Source: Buchnera aphidicola (Chaitoregma tattakana) (lineage in GTDB: Bacteria > Pseudomonadota > Gammaproteobacteria > Enterobacterales > Enterobacteriaceae). Taken from it: DNA of 64,000 nucleotides. The notes under the pieces are model-generated. The model was not told the DNA's origin. It saw only the letters and a list, made by a program, of their open reading frames with translations, and searched no databases. Positions 16,296 to 26,603 of the stretch are shown here, one piece after another; position 1 is the first letter of the stretch, and every line of letters starts with the position of its first letter. A program made the translations under genes and the position numbers. The stretch is taken from the NCBI RefSeq assembly GCF_039370165.1, contig NZ_CP134991.1, positions 1-64,000 on the forward strand, in the 5' to 3' direction.

Positions 16296-16323
16296 CTTGA
16301 AAGTAAATGGTATAATACATATA
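16296..16323 (+). promoter_or_regulatory. Putative heat-shock (RpoH) promoter of groESL
   Basis: CTTGAAA at 16296-16302 equals the sigma-32 -35 core. After a 13-base spacer comes TACATATA (16316-16323), a weak match to the CCCATNT-type -10. A sigma-70-like TATAAT (16311-16316) overlaps it. The groES start is about 85 bases downstream. rpoH is present in this window, so the regulator exists. Assignment is by motif only. Confidence 0.55.
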
Positions 16324-16408
16324 TATAGTTTCAAGAAACAAAAAAATATATATTAAGGTATTATAAAGATAATATGATATTTTATTAATAATAGAGGTAT
16401 TTAGGTAA

Positions 16409-16699
16409 ATGAAAATTCGCCCGTTACATGATCGTATTATAGTGGAAAGAAAAAAAAAAGAATCTAAGTCTGCAGGAGGAATAGTTTTAACTGGTTCTGC
16501 AGCAGGTAAATCCTCAAGAGGAATAGTAATTGCTATAGGAAAAGGTCGCATTTTAGAAAACGGAAAAATAAAGCCATTAGACGTGAAAGTAGGTGATATG
16601 GTAATTTTTAATGAAGGATATGGTGCTAAAACAGAAAAAATTGACAATAAAGAAGTATTAATTTTAACAGAAAATGATATTCTTGCAATAGTAGAATAA
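16409..16699 (+). CDS. groES: Co-chaperonin GroES
   Basis: GroES is the heptameric lid of the GroEL folding chamber. The 96-residue product begins [18 protein letters not shown] and contains the mobile loop region [11 protein letters not shown] that grips GroEL, the roof segment, and the C-terminal [12 protein letters not shown]. Length is the family standard (E. coli 97). It is the first gene of the groESL operon, preceded by a likely heat-shock promoter, and groEL follows after 60 bases. Confidence 0.98.
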   Translation: MKIRPLHDRIIVERKKKESKSAGGIVLTGSAAGKSSRGIVIAIGKGRILENGKIKPLDVKVGDMVIFNEGYGAKTEKIDNKEVLILTENDILAIVE

Positions 16700-16744
16700 A
16701 TAATTAAAGATTTAAAAAAAATTATATTTTTAATAAATTAATAA

Positions 16745-18406
<1,662 letters not shown>

Positions 18407-18466
18407 TTTTAGTATTTATACATTATATTTCACATTTTTAAAAGATATATTGTATTTTAATATTTT

Positions 18467-18499
18467 CTTATCCTTAGAAACAATTTTTCTAAGGATAAG
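18467..18499 (+). terminator. Terminator of groESL
   Basis: A perfect 14-base-pair stem, CTTATCCTTAGAAA (18467-18480) with TTTCTAAGGATAAG (18486-18499), closes a five-base loop CAATT and is followed by a T-rich stretch. It lies about 60 bases after groEL and 37 before efp. Confidence 0.85.
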
Positions 18500-18535
18500 T
18501 ATTATTATTTCTTAACAGAGAAGAAGATTATACTT

Positions 18536-19096
18536 ATGATATTTTGTAATAGTAATAATTTTAGAAATGGATTAAAAGTAATTTTTGATAGAAATCCATT
18601 CAACATTGAAAAAAGTGAGTTTGTAAAACCTGGTAAAGGTCAAACGTTTGTCAGAGTTAGAATGAAAAATTTGATTAATAACAAAACTATAGAAAAAACT
18701 TTTAGACCTAACGAAAGTTTAAAGGTTGCAGAAATAGAGAATATTACAGTTTCCTTCTTATATAGATCTGCAAAAATTTTTTATTTCATGGACTTAAAAA
18801 ATTATAATGAAATTTCAATAGAAAAAAAACATTTGTTAAACGTTTTAAAACTAATTTATCCAGGTAAAAAATATTTTGGATTAACATGGAGAGAAAAATT
18901 GATTTCTATATCTCCTAAAAATTTTATGAAGTTTAGAGTAATAGGTTTTGAGCAGTTTACTAATACAAATATTAGTTTAAAAAACAAGATAGCAATATTT
19001 AAAACACAATTAAAAATTGTTGTACCTGCATTTATAAAAATTAATGATATAATTAAAATAGATACGAGATTTTGTAAATATGTTTCTAGAATATAG
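18536..19096 (+). CDS. efp: Elongation factor P
   Basis: EF-P relieves ribosome stalling at consecutive prolines. The 186-residue product has the three-domain layout (E. coli 188). The tip of domain I has VKPGKGQTFVRVR with Lys34 in the place that is beta-lysylated by EpmA/EpmB in E. coli; neither modification gene is in this window. The C-terminal OB domain with VVPAFIKINDIIKIDT is conserved. It is separated from groEL by a terminator and converges on dnaC. Confidence 0.96.
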   Translation: MIFCNSNNFRNGLKVIFDRNPFNIEKSEFVKPGKGQTFVRVRMKNLINNKTIEKTFRPNESLKVAEIENITVSFLYRSAKIFYFMDLKNYNEISIEKKHLLNVLKLIYPGKKYFGLTWREKLISISPKNFMKFRVIGFEQFTNTNISLKNKIAIFKTQLKIVVPAFIKINDIIKIDTRFCKYVSRI

Positions 19097-19134
19097 TAAA
19101 TATAATATTTTATATATTTATTTTTTTTATATTT

Positions 19135-19863
19135 TTATATATGCTTTCTATAACTATTCCATTCAAAATTCAACCACAGACTATTTCCTAATCTCATTCT
19201 ATCTATTACTCTTTCTCCTAATAAAATTTTCATTCCTTCATGATTTAGATTAGATAACATTCCAGTAGATCTTTTTGAAGATGACCTTCTATCTACTATT
19301 TGGTTTATAACAACTTTCTCATATCTAGATTCTGTTTGCATTCCTATTTCATCTATCATTAACAAGTCTACTGTGCTTAGTTCATTTAATAAGTTTTCTT
19401 CTGTGGTATGACTTGATCCATTAAATGTTCCTTTCATATTAGACATAAGATCTGCTACTGTTACTATAAGTACACTTTTTCCTTTTAATATCAAGTAGTT
19501 TCCTATCGCCGAAGCTAGGTGATTTTTTCCAGTTCCAGGTTTTCCAGAAAAAATAAAACTGGATACATTACTATTAAAATTTTTTGCATATTTTTTTGCG
19601 GCTTTTAAAACTCGTTCATGACCTTTATGTTCTATTTTATAATTTTTAAATGTGCATTTTATATATAATTCTTTTATACCAGATTTTTTAAAAGTTTTTT
19701 TTATTTTCATTATTTTATTTTTTTTTAAGATGTCTTTAGAAGAAATCAATCCTTGTTCTTGATTCCAAGACAGTAAATCTTTGTCTTTTTTGAATTTAGG
19801 TTTTATATGACTAGGAATTATTTTTTTAAGCCTTTTTAAAAAGTTAGTAGTCTTATTTTTCAT
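19135..19863 (-). CDS. dnaC: DNA replication helicase-loading protein DnaC
   Basis: DnaC is the AAA+ ATPase that loads DnaB helicase at origins and restart sites. The product has 242 residues (E. coli 245). Walker A is FSGKPGTGKNHLASAIG (lysine followed by Asn, where many AAA+ proteins have Thr/Ser), Walker B is LLMIDEIG, and the C terminus has the conserved GERVIDRMRLGNSLWLNFEW. The start ATG overlaps the last base of dnaT (TAATG type), so the two are coupled. The gene is retained although dnaA is not at its usual place. Confidence 0.95.
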   Translation of the reverse strand: MKNKTTNFLKRLKKIIPSHIKPKFKKDKDLLSWNQEQGLISSKDILKKNKIMKIKKTFKKSGIKELYIKCTFKNYKIEHKGHERVLKAAKKYAKNFNSNVSSFIFSGKPGTGKNHLASAIGNYLILKGKSVLIVTVADLMSNMKGTFNGSSHTTEENLLNELSTVDLLMIDEIGMQTESRYEKVVINQIVDRRSSSKRSTGMLSNLNHEGMKILLGERVIDRMRLGNSLWLNFEWNSYRKHI

Positions 19864-20402
19864 TATTTGTCTCTAAAACCATCTGGTACAAAATTGTTTT
19901 TTTTATATATTTTGTTTGGTTCTTCTTGAAACATTTTGTGTTTTGATGATCTAGTTATTTTCAAACTATATGCTAATTTTTGTTGCCATTGTATGTGATA
20001 TAGAAATCTTCTTTCAGCTTTCCAGTAGTCTATAAATGATTTCAGTTCGCTTTTAGATACATTATTTTTTATTTTAATTCCCCATATTGAAGCTTTTTGT
20101 ATAAAATTTTTGTCAGGATGCCAGTTATCATGCATTGCAAATTTGTTTGTAGTATTATAATTGTTATTTAATTGTTCTGTTGAAATTATTTTTGAAAATT
20201 TATCATAACGTTTTTTTTTTTCATATTTTTTTAGTTTTTCAAAATTTTTTTTTATAAATTTAAAATTTGTTATACATGTTACTGGTATATCATTTTTTAA
20301 AATTAATATAATTTTTTTTTTAGATTGTTTTAAAAATTTAAATGGATTTTTTAAAAAGTTTTCTATAGTTATATTTAACGTATTCATATTTTTTATATTC
20401 AT
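19863..20402 (-). CDS. dnaT: Primosomal protein DnaT
   Basis: DnaT bridges PriA/PriB-coated DNA and the DnaB-DnaC complex in replication restart. The 179-residue length is the same as in E. coli. The N-terminal half is poorly conserved and lysine-rich, but the C-terminal domain HPDKNFIQKASIWGI and LKSFIDYWKAE, then HIQWQQKLAYSLKI, is an unmistakable match to E. coli DnaT. It is the middle gene of an rsmD-dnaT-dnaC minus-strand group. Confidence 0.93.
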   Translation of the reverse strand: MNIKNMNTLNITIENFLKNPFKFLKQSKKKIILILKNDIPVTCITNFKFIKKNFEKLKKYEKKKRYDKFSKIISTEQLNNNYNTTNKFAMHDNWHPDKNFIQKASIWGIKIKNNVSKSELKSFIDYWKAERRFLYHIQWQQKLAYSLKITRSSKHKMFQEEPNKIYKKNNFVPDGFRDK

Positions 20403-20467
20403 TAAAATAACCCCTATATTTATATAACATGTAAAAAAAATTGTTTTATGAAAAAATGTGTATATAA

Positions 20468-21010
20468 TTATTTTTTTTTAACTAAATATAATACTCCAGA
20501 AGCTTCTCCTATATTTTTTTTTTTAAAAGTGAACCATTTTTTAGGAATTTTTATGTGTTTTTTTTTTTGTGTTTCTATGTATATTAACGTATTTTGTTTG
20601 GTCCAATTATTTTTTTCTAGTAAGTATATAACTCTTTCAATAATTTTATTATTAAACGGGGGATCTAAAAATATTATATCATATGGAGTTCCATTACTAT
20701 TTAACCAATATAATATATTTGCATTAATTACATTAATATTTTTTATAGATAGTCTTTTTATGTTTTTTAATATATTATTATAAATATAAAAATTTTTTTC
20801 TATAGTAGTAACATAGTTTGCATATCTAGATACAGATTCAATACTTAATAAGGCACTTCCAGCAAAGCAATCTAAGCATTTAGCATTTGCAATATATTTA
20901 GAAAGCCATTCAAAAAGAATTTTTCTCATTAAATTTGTAGTAGGTCGTATTTTATACTTTTTTTTTATTGATATAATTCTAGATTTTAATTTACCTGATA
21001 TAATTTTCAT
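20468..21010 (-). CDS. rsmD: 16S rRNA (guanine-966-N2)-methyltransferase RsmD
   Basis: RsmD methylates G966 of 16S rRNA in the 30S head. The 180-residue protein starts MKIISGKLKSR, has the RPTTNLMRKILFEWL region, the SAM-binding LDCFAGSALLSIES and the catalytic DPPF motif in IIFLDPPFN. This is slightly shorter than the E. coli protein (198). It is divergent from ftsY, as in E. coli. Several long T runs (A on the coding strand) do not break the frame. Confidence 0.94.
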   Translation of the reverse strand: MKIISGKLKSRIISIKKKYKIRPTTNLMRKILFEWLSKYIANAKCLDCFAGSALLSIESVSRYANYVTTIEKNFYIYNNILKNIKRLSIKNINVINANILYWLNSNGTPYDIIFLDPPFNNKIIERVIYLLEKNNWTKQNTLIYIETQKKKHIKIPKKWFTFKKKNIGEASGVLYLVKKK

Positions 21011-21147
21011 ATTTTTATATAAGATTTTATTATTATTGTATTTAATAAATATTTTTTTTATAATAGTAAAAATATTATTAACATATATTTATTAATTATA
21101 ACTTTATTAAATTGTTTAATATAATATTATAGAAATGAGAATAAAAT

Positions 21148-22232
21148 ATGTCAAAGAGTAAAAAAAATAGCATTTTTTCTTGGATATTTAATAGTTTTAA
21201 AAAAAAAAAAATAAACATATAAAAAAAAATAATATTAGAGAAATACTATCTTTACAAAAGAAAAAAAAAAAAAATGAAAATAAACATGATTTAGAAAATA
21301 TCCATAAAACTACTGTACAAAAAAATAATATTTTTAATATATTTAAAGAAAAATTGTATAATACTAGAAAGAAAATAGGATCTCAAATACAAAAATTTTT
21401 TTTTAGAAAAAAAATAGACAAAAAAACGTTTAAAATATTAGAAGAAAGTTTATTGTTGTGTGATGTTGGTCTTAATACTGCAAGTAAGGTAATTTCTAAT
21501 TTAAAAAAAAAGGTTATAAAGAAAAATATAATAGATAAAAGTATTGTTTTAAATATTTTACAAGATGAACTTTTATATATATTGAAAAAAAGTTATAAGC
21601 CGTTAATAATAAAAAATAAATATCCTTTTTTAATTTTAGTAGTTGGAGTAAATGGCGTAGGTAAAACTACAACTGTAGGAAAATTAGCTTGGAAGTATAA
21701 ACAGCAAGGAAGATCTGTTATGATAGCTGCTGGTGACACTTTTAGAGCTGCAGCGATAGAGCAGTTAAATATTATTTCTAAAAAAATATTAGTTCCTGTA
21801 GTATCTCAACATTATAAAGCAGATTCTGCTGCTGTAATTTTTGATGCTATACAATCTGCAAAGAGAAAAAATGTAGAGATTTTGATAGCAGATACTTCAG
21901 GTAGATTACATAACAACAAAAATTTTATATCTGAACTACGTAAAATTATAAAGGTTACAAAAAAAATTGATGTTAGCTTTCCTGATGAAACAATACTTGT
22001 AATAGATTCTTCTAGCGGTCATAATATTATTAATCAAGTAAGAATTTTTAAAAATGAAACTAATGTTACAGGTATTATTGTTACTAAATTAGATGGTTCG
22101 GCTAAAGGAGGAATGATATTTAATATCTCGGATGAATTTAATATTCCAGTAAGATATATTTCTACTGGAGAGAATAAAGAAGATTTACACAAATTTGAAT
22201 GTGAAAGTTTTGTAAAATCTATTTTTAAATAA
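21148..22232 (+). CDS. ftsY: Signal recognition particle receptor FtsY, interrupted at a poly(A) tract
   Basis: FtsY is the membrane-associated GTPase that receives SRP-ribosome complexes. An ATG at 21148 starts a frame whose N terminus (MSKSKKNSIFSWIFNSFKKKK) resembles E. coli MAKEKKRGFFSWLG but ends at a TAA at 21220-21222. A 13-A run at 21199-21211 separates this from the second frame, which is open from 21201 and holds the NG domain: GVNGVGKTTTVGKLA, DTSGRLHN, TKLDGSAKGG. One extra A gives a continuous 361-residue protein. The only conventional in-frame initiator for the second frame alone is a TTG at 21354, which would drop the amphipathic helix before the N domain. The acidic A domain is much shorter than in E. 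coli. Slippage or a sequencing error are the likely explanations. Confidence 0.9.
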
Positions 22233-22383
22233 CAATTAATAGTTTTTTAATTATTAAATTTCTATATTTATTATTTAAAGGTAAAAATATATGCAAAAAA
22301 TATTTGTATATTGTAAACATATAATCGATAATGTTGAAAATTTTTTTTAATTAATTTAATGTTGTGATAATTTAGGCAGCGAC

Positions 22384-23241
22384 ATGATAAAAACTATTGA
22401 TACCATTTCTTTAGGCTCATTAGGAAATCTTAGTTCTTATATAAAGGTAGCTTTTTCTTTTCCCGTGCTTTCAAAAAAAAAAGAAAAATGTTTAGCTACT
22501 TTATTGTATTGTAATAGTGATTTAAATTCGGCTAAAACATTAATTTTATCTAACTTAAGATTTGTAATACATATTTCAAAAAATTATTTGGGATATGGTT
22601 TATTACAGTCTGATTTGATTCAAGAAGGCAATATAGGGCTTATGAAAGCAGTAAAAAAATTTAATCCTGATATAGGTGTCAGATTAATTTCTTTTGCTGT
22701 ACATTGGATAAAATCTGAGATACATGAATACGTACTAAAAAATTGGAGAATAGTGAAAGTTGCTACTACTAAATCGCAAAGAAAGTTGTTTTTTAATTTG
22801 AGAAAAAATAAAAAGAGATTCGGGTGGTTTAATAAACTGGAAATAGATACTGTTGCTAAAGAACTAGGAGTAAAATCTAATGATGTAATAGAAATGGAAG
22901 CTAGAATGTCTGCTCAAGACTTAACATTTAGTTTTTCTACTTCAGAAGATAATATAGATAATAAGTCTAAATTTAAATCGTCTTATCTGAAAGATAATAA
23001 TTCAAATTTTGCTAATACTTTAGAAAAAAATCAGTTATATGAGTATAATATTAACAAGTTGAAGAACGCTTTATTAAGTTTAGATACACGTAGTAGATAT
23101 ATAATTTCTTCTAGATGGCTATATGATGACAAAAAAAAGACGTTACAAAATTTAGCAGATTATTATGGTATTTCAGCTGAAAGAGTGAGACAAATAGAAA
23201 AAATTGCTATAAATAAGATCAGATTAAAAGTAAAAAATTAA
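22384..23241 (+). CDS. rpoH: RNA polymerase sigma-32 (heat-shock) factor RpoH
   Basis: RpoH directs transcription of heat-shock genes such as groESL. The 285-residue protein (E. coli 284) has region 2 with [18 protein letters not shown] and [20 protein letters not shown], the RpoH box region [16 protein letters not shown], and region 4 with [22 protein letters not shown]. These are close matches to E. coli. ftsE and ftsX, which lie between ftsY and rpoH in E. coli, are absent. The start [19 protein letters not shown] aligns with the E. coli N terminus. Confidence 0.97.
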   Translation: MIKTIDTISLGSLGNLSSYIKVAFSFPVLSKKKEKCLATLLYCNSDLNSAKTLILSNLRFVIHISKNYLGYGLLQSDLIQEGNIGLMKAVKKFNPDIGVRLISFAVHWIKSEIHEYVLKNWRIVKVATTKSQRKLFFNLRKNKKRFGWFNKLEIDTVAKELGVKSNDVIEMEARMSAQDLTFSFSTSEDNIDNKSKFKSSYLKDNNSNFANTLEKNQLYEYNINKLKNALLSLDTRSRYIISSRWLYDDKKKTLQNLADYYGISAERVRQIEKIAINKIRLKVKN

Positions 23242-23466
23242 TGCTATTATATAGTTTTATATTTATTTTGTTTCTAATGAAAATTTTAATATTTTTGTAA
23301 TATTTTTTTTTAAAAATATTAAAATATTTGGTGATTTTTAAATTTTTATGAAATTGTTTTCTTGCTATTTTATTTTATTGAACATTTTATAAAAGGTTTA
23401 ATTTTGTAACAATAATGTTAAAATTTTCATAAAAATTTGTTTTATTTATATAAGAGAATTTATCTA

Positions 23467-25725
23467 ATGAATATTTTTAGTCATATATTAGGTCTTCCAA
23501 GAATAGGATCTATGAGAGAGTTGAAAATTGCTCAAGAAAAGTATTGGAATGATGAAATAGATTTAAAAAGTTTATTTAATACAGGTAAAAATATTAGAAA
23601 GAGTAATCTTAAAATTCAAAAGGAAAAAGGTTTAGATTTTATTTCCGTTGGAGACTTTTCTTGGTATGATCATGTTTTGCATACTAGTATGATGCTTGGA
23701 AATGTTCCAAACAGATATAAAATGCTTGAAGATACATGTATTAATATAGACACTTTGTTTAGAGTTGCTAGAGGTTTTGTAACTTCGGAAAAAACTTTAC
23801 ATGCATCTGAAATGACTAAATGGTTTAATACTAATTATCATTATATAGTTCCGGAGTTTAGTAAAAATACTTATTTTAATTTTTCGTGGAAACAAATATT
23901 GGAAGAATTGGATGAAGCTATAAAATTAAAATTTCATAATATTAAACCTATTTTATTGGGTCCTATAAGTTATTTATGGCTTGGAAAGGTTGTAGATGGT
24001 AAAAAGTTTAGTAAATTAGAATTATTAGATAAAATTTTACCAATATATAGAAAAATTTTTTTAGAATTCAAGAATAGAAAAATAAAATGGGTTCAAATAG
24101 ATGAACCAATATTAGCTTTGGATATTTCAAAAAGATGGCTAGAAGCTTTTATATATGTATATGACTATTTACATGATAAAGATTTAAAAGTTTTACTAAC
24201 TACATATTTCGGTAGTATAGCACATAATATAAATACTATTAAAGATATTGCTGTTAGTGGTATTCATATAGATTGTGTTAGTGAAAATAGTGAATTAAAT
24301 ATAATAAAAAATAAAATTTCTAAAAGTTCTTATATATCTTTAGGAGTTATAAATGGCAGAAATATATGGAAGTCTAATTTAAAAAAAATATATGAAGAAA
24401 TATATGATTTTGTAAGATATAGAAAAAAAATTTTTATAAGTACTTCTTGTTCTTTACTGCATGTTCCTGTAGATTTGCAATTAGAAAAAAATATGGATAT
24501 TAATTTTAGACAAAATTTTTCTTTTGCAATTCAAAAGTGTGAAGAGGTTTGTCTTTTATCAAAAGCTTTGAAAGAAAATAAAAAAAGTGTTTTAAGTAAA
24601 AATGTATTAAAAAATTTTTATAAAGAATCTAATCTATATGGACTCTGTTCAAAAATACAAGAAAAACATCTCAGAAGAAATAATTCATATGATGTAAGAT
24701 ATACTATACAAAATAAAATTTTAAATATACCTACATTACCTACTACTACTATTGGATCTTTTCCTCAAACAAAAACGTTAAGAGAAGCTAGATTAAAATT
24801 TAAAGATAATAAAATAAGTTTAGAAAAATATCATAGTGAAATTAAAGAATATATTAAAAATGTTATTTCTGAACAAGAAAAATTAGGTTTAGATATTTTA
24901 GTACATGGTGAACCTGAAAGAAATGATATGGTGGAATATTTTAGTGAACATTTACAAGGTTTTTTATTTACACAATTTGGTTGGGTGCAAAGTTATGGAT
25001 CTAGATATGTTAAACCTCCAATAATAGTGGGAGATGTATATAGAAAAAAACCTATCACTGTAAAATGGTCAAAGTACGCTCAGTCTAAAACTAATAAATT
25101 AGTTAAGGGGATGTTAACCGGGCCAATAACTATATTATTATGGTCATTTTGTAGAGAAGACATATCTAAATATATTATTTCTGAGCAAATAGCAATATCT
25201 TTAAGAGAAGAGGTAAAAGATTTAGAAAATGCTGGTATAAAAATAATTCAAATTGATGAACCTGCTTTTAGAGAGGGGCTCCCTTTGAGAAACAAATTTA
25301 AGGAAAAATATTTTAATTGGGCTGTTAATTCTTTTAAACTAAGTTCTTCTGTAGTTAGTGATCAAACTCAAATACATACTCATATGTGTTATTCAGATTT
25401 TAATGATATAGTAGAGGCTGTAATTAGATTAGATGCTGATGTAGTGACAATAGAATCTTCTAGATCAAATTTTAAGTTGTTAAAATGTTTTAAAAAAATT
25501 AAATATCCTAATAGTATAGGTCCAGGAATTTATGATATTCATACTACTAATATACCTAGTGTTAGTGATATGAAAAATGTAATTAAAAAATATATTAAAA
25601 TATTTGACGTAAAAAAGATTTGGATAAATCCTGATTGTGGTTTGAAAACTAGAAATTGGAAAGAAGTAAGACAGTCTTTAAAAAATATGGTTATAGCAGC
25701 TAAAGATTTAAGAGATAAAATTTAA
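23467..25725 (+). CDS. metE: Cobalamin-independent methionine synthase MetE
   Basis: MetE transfers a methyl group from methyl-tetrahydrofolate (polyglutamate) to homocysteine, the last step of methionine synthesis. The frame is open from 23437, but the ATG at 23467 (MNIFSHILGLPRIGSMRELK) aligns with the family N terminus, follows AAGAGAA, and gives 752 residues (E. coli 753). Zinc ligands are visible in IHTHMCYSDF and NPDCGLKTRNW; TTTIGSFPQT opens the C-terminal barrel and the YVKPPIIVGDV segment follows. MetF, encoded at 38938, makes its methyl donor, so this branch is complete within the window. Confidence 0.97.
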   Translation: MNIFSHILGLPRIGSMRELKIAQEKYWNDEIDLKSLFNTGKNIRKSNLKIQKEKGLDFISVGDFSWYDHVLHTSMMLGNVPNRYKMLEDTCINIDTLFRVARGFVTSEKTLHASEMTKWFNTNYHYIVPEFSKNTYFNFSWKQILEELDEAIKLKFHNIKPILLGPISYLWLGKVVDGKKFSKLELLDKILPIYRKIFLEFKNRKIKWVQIDEPILALDISKRWLEAFIYVYDYLHDKDLKVLLTTYFGSIAHNINTIKDIAVSGIHIDCVSENSELNIIKNKISKSSYISLGVINGRNIWKSNLKKIYEEIYDFVRYRKKIFISTSCSLLHVPVDLQLEKNMDINFRQNFSFAIQKCEEVCLLSKALKENKKSVLSKNVLKNFYKESNLYGLCSKIQEKHLRRNNSYDVRYTIQNKILNIPTLPTTTIGSFPQTKTLREARLKFKDNKISLEKYHSEIKEYIKNVISEQEKLGLDILVHGEPERNDMVEYFSEHLQGFLFTQFGWVQSYGSRYVKPPIIVGDVYRKKPITVKWSKYAQSKTNKLVKGMLTGPITILLWSFCREDISKYIISEQIAISLREEVKDLENAGIKIIQIDEPAFREGLPLRNKFKEKYFNWAVNSFKLSSSVVSDQTQIHTHMCYSDFNDIVEAVIRLDADVVTIESSRSNFKLLKCFKKIKYPNSIGPGIYDIHTTNIPSVSDMKNVIKKYIKIFDVKKIWINPDCGLKTRNWKEVRQSLKNMVIAAKDLRDKI

Positions 25726-26036
25726 AAATTTTATTTTTTATATTATTTTTTTTTATATAATGTTACATACTATTAAAACTGAAATGTTTTATTAAAATTT
25801 TCAGTTTTAATAGTTTTATTAAAAATATATTTTATAAATATTAATTTATAATCTTTTTATATAATTTTAAAAAATATTATTTTTCTATATATGTTTTTTA
25901 TAATATAGATTATTGTTTTATTTTAATAAAAAAAATTACATTTTTTCTATTTTATTGTATTTATATTTTATATCAAATATATTTTCATTTTTTTGTGAAT
26001 ACGTGAATTTATTAAATATATTTTTAAATACTAATT
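25726..26036. other. Intergenic region between convergent metE and hupA
   Basis: These 311 bases contain the metE terminator hairpin at 25770-25813. The rest is A+T-rich sequence in which I see no convincing reading frame, tRNA or repeat. It may be the eroded remains of a lost gene, but nothing recognisable is left. Confidence 0.7.
25770..25813. terminator. Terminator hairpin after metE
   Basis: CTATTAAAACTGAAA (25770-25784) pairs perfectly over 15 bases with TTTCAGTTTTAATAG (25799-25813) around a 14-base loop and is followed by TTTTATT. It lies 44 bases after the metE stop and could also serve hupA from the other strand. Confidence 0.8.
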
Positions 26037-26309
26037 TTATCTAACAGCATTTTTTAATGCTTTTCCTGATACGAATGCTGGAACTTTAGTAGCAGCAATT
26101 TTTATTTCTTCTCCTGTTTGCGGATTTCTTCCTATTCTTTCTGATCTCTTATTAACTTTAAATGTTCCAAATCCAACTATTTGAACTGTTTTTCCATTTT
26201 TTAATGATTGTGTTATTATTTTTAAAGTTGTTTCTAATGTATTTTTTGTTTGAGATTTTGTTAAAGAAGTTTCTTCTGCAATAGCATTTATTAATTCAGC
26301 TTTGTTCAT
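26037..26309 (-). CDS. hupA: DNA-binding protein HU
   Basis: HU is a small histone-like protein that bends and compacts DNA. The 90-residue product starts [20 protein letters not shown], has the helical dimer core [17 protein letters not shown] and the DNA-gripping arm signature [13 protein letters not shown], and ends [13 protein letters not shown]. It is closer to the HU-alpha sequence than to HU-beta by eye. The gene lies downstream of rpoC on the same strand, with 294 non-coding bases between. A nine-base-pair inverted repeat (26338-26346 with 26357-26365) lies in its presumed leader. Confidence 0.96.
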   Translation of the reverse strand: MNKAELINAIAEETSLTKSQTKNTLETTLKIITQSLKNGKTVQIVGFGTFKVNKRSERIGRNPQTGEEIKIAATKVPAFVSGKALKNAVR

Positions 26310-26603
26310 TAATTTTCCTTAATGATATATTTTTTATTTATGTTTTGTTTCGTATTAAAACATAACGATTTAAAAAAAAATATTGATTTAATTATTAATA
26401 GGTTTTTATATATTTTTTAAAGTTAACTTTTTTTATTAAAAAAATTTTGTATATTTTTATTTTAAATATTATTTTAAACTATTGTACATATAATACAATA
26501 ATAAAAATAATCCTAATAATATATTGTAAATATGTAATTTTATAACTTTTTTATTAGTTTTTTTATAAATTTGTTTTATTTATGTGAACAACAAAATTAA
26601 ATT

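Noticed and set aside
21354..22232. Annotating ftsY as an ordinary gene starting at the TTG at 21354
   Set aside because: The upstream frame at 21148 has a recognisable FtsY N terminus and the region between is open except for the poly(A) shift, so the gene clearly extends upstream.
23300..23321. An all-A/T stem-loop after rpoH, considered as a terminator
   Set aside because: Nine A-T pairs with a T4 loop are expected by chance in sequence of this composition.
26338..26365. A nine-base-pair inverted repeat between hupA and rpoC, considered as the rpoC terminator
   Set aside because: On minus it is followed by A-rich rather than T-rich sequence and lies close to the hupA start, so it does not look like a terminator of rpoC; a hupA leader role cannot be shown.
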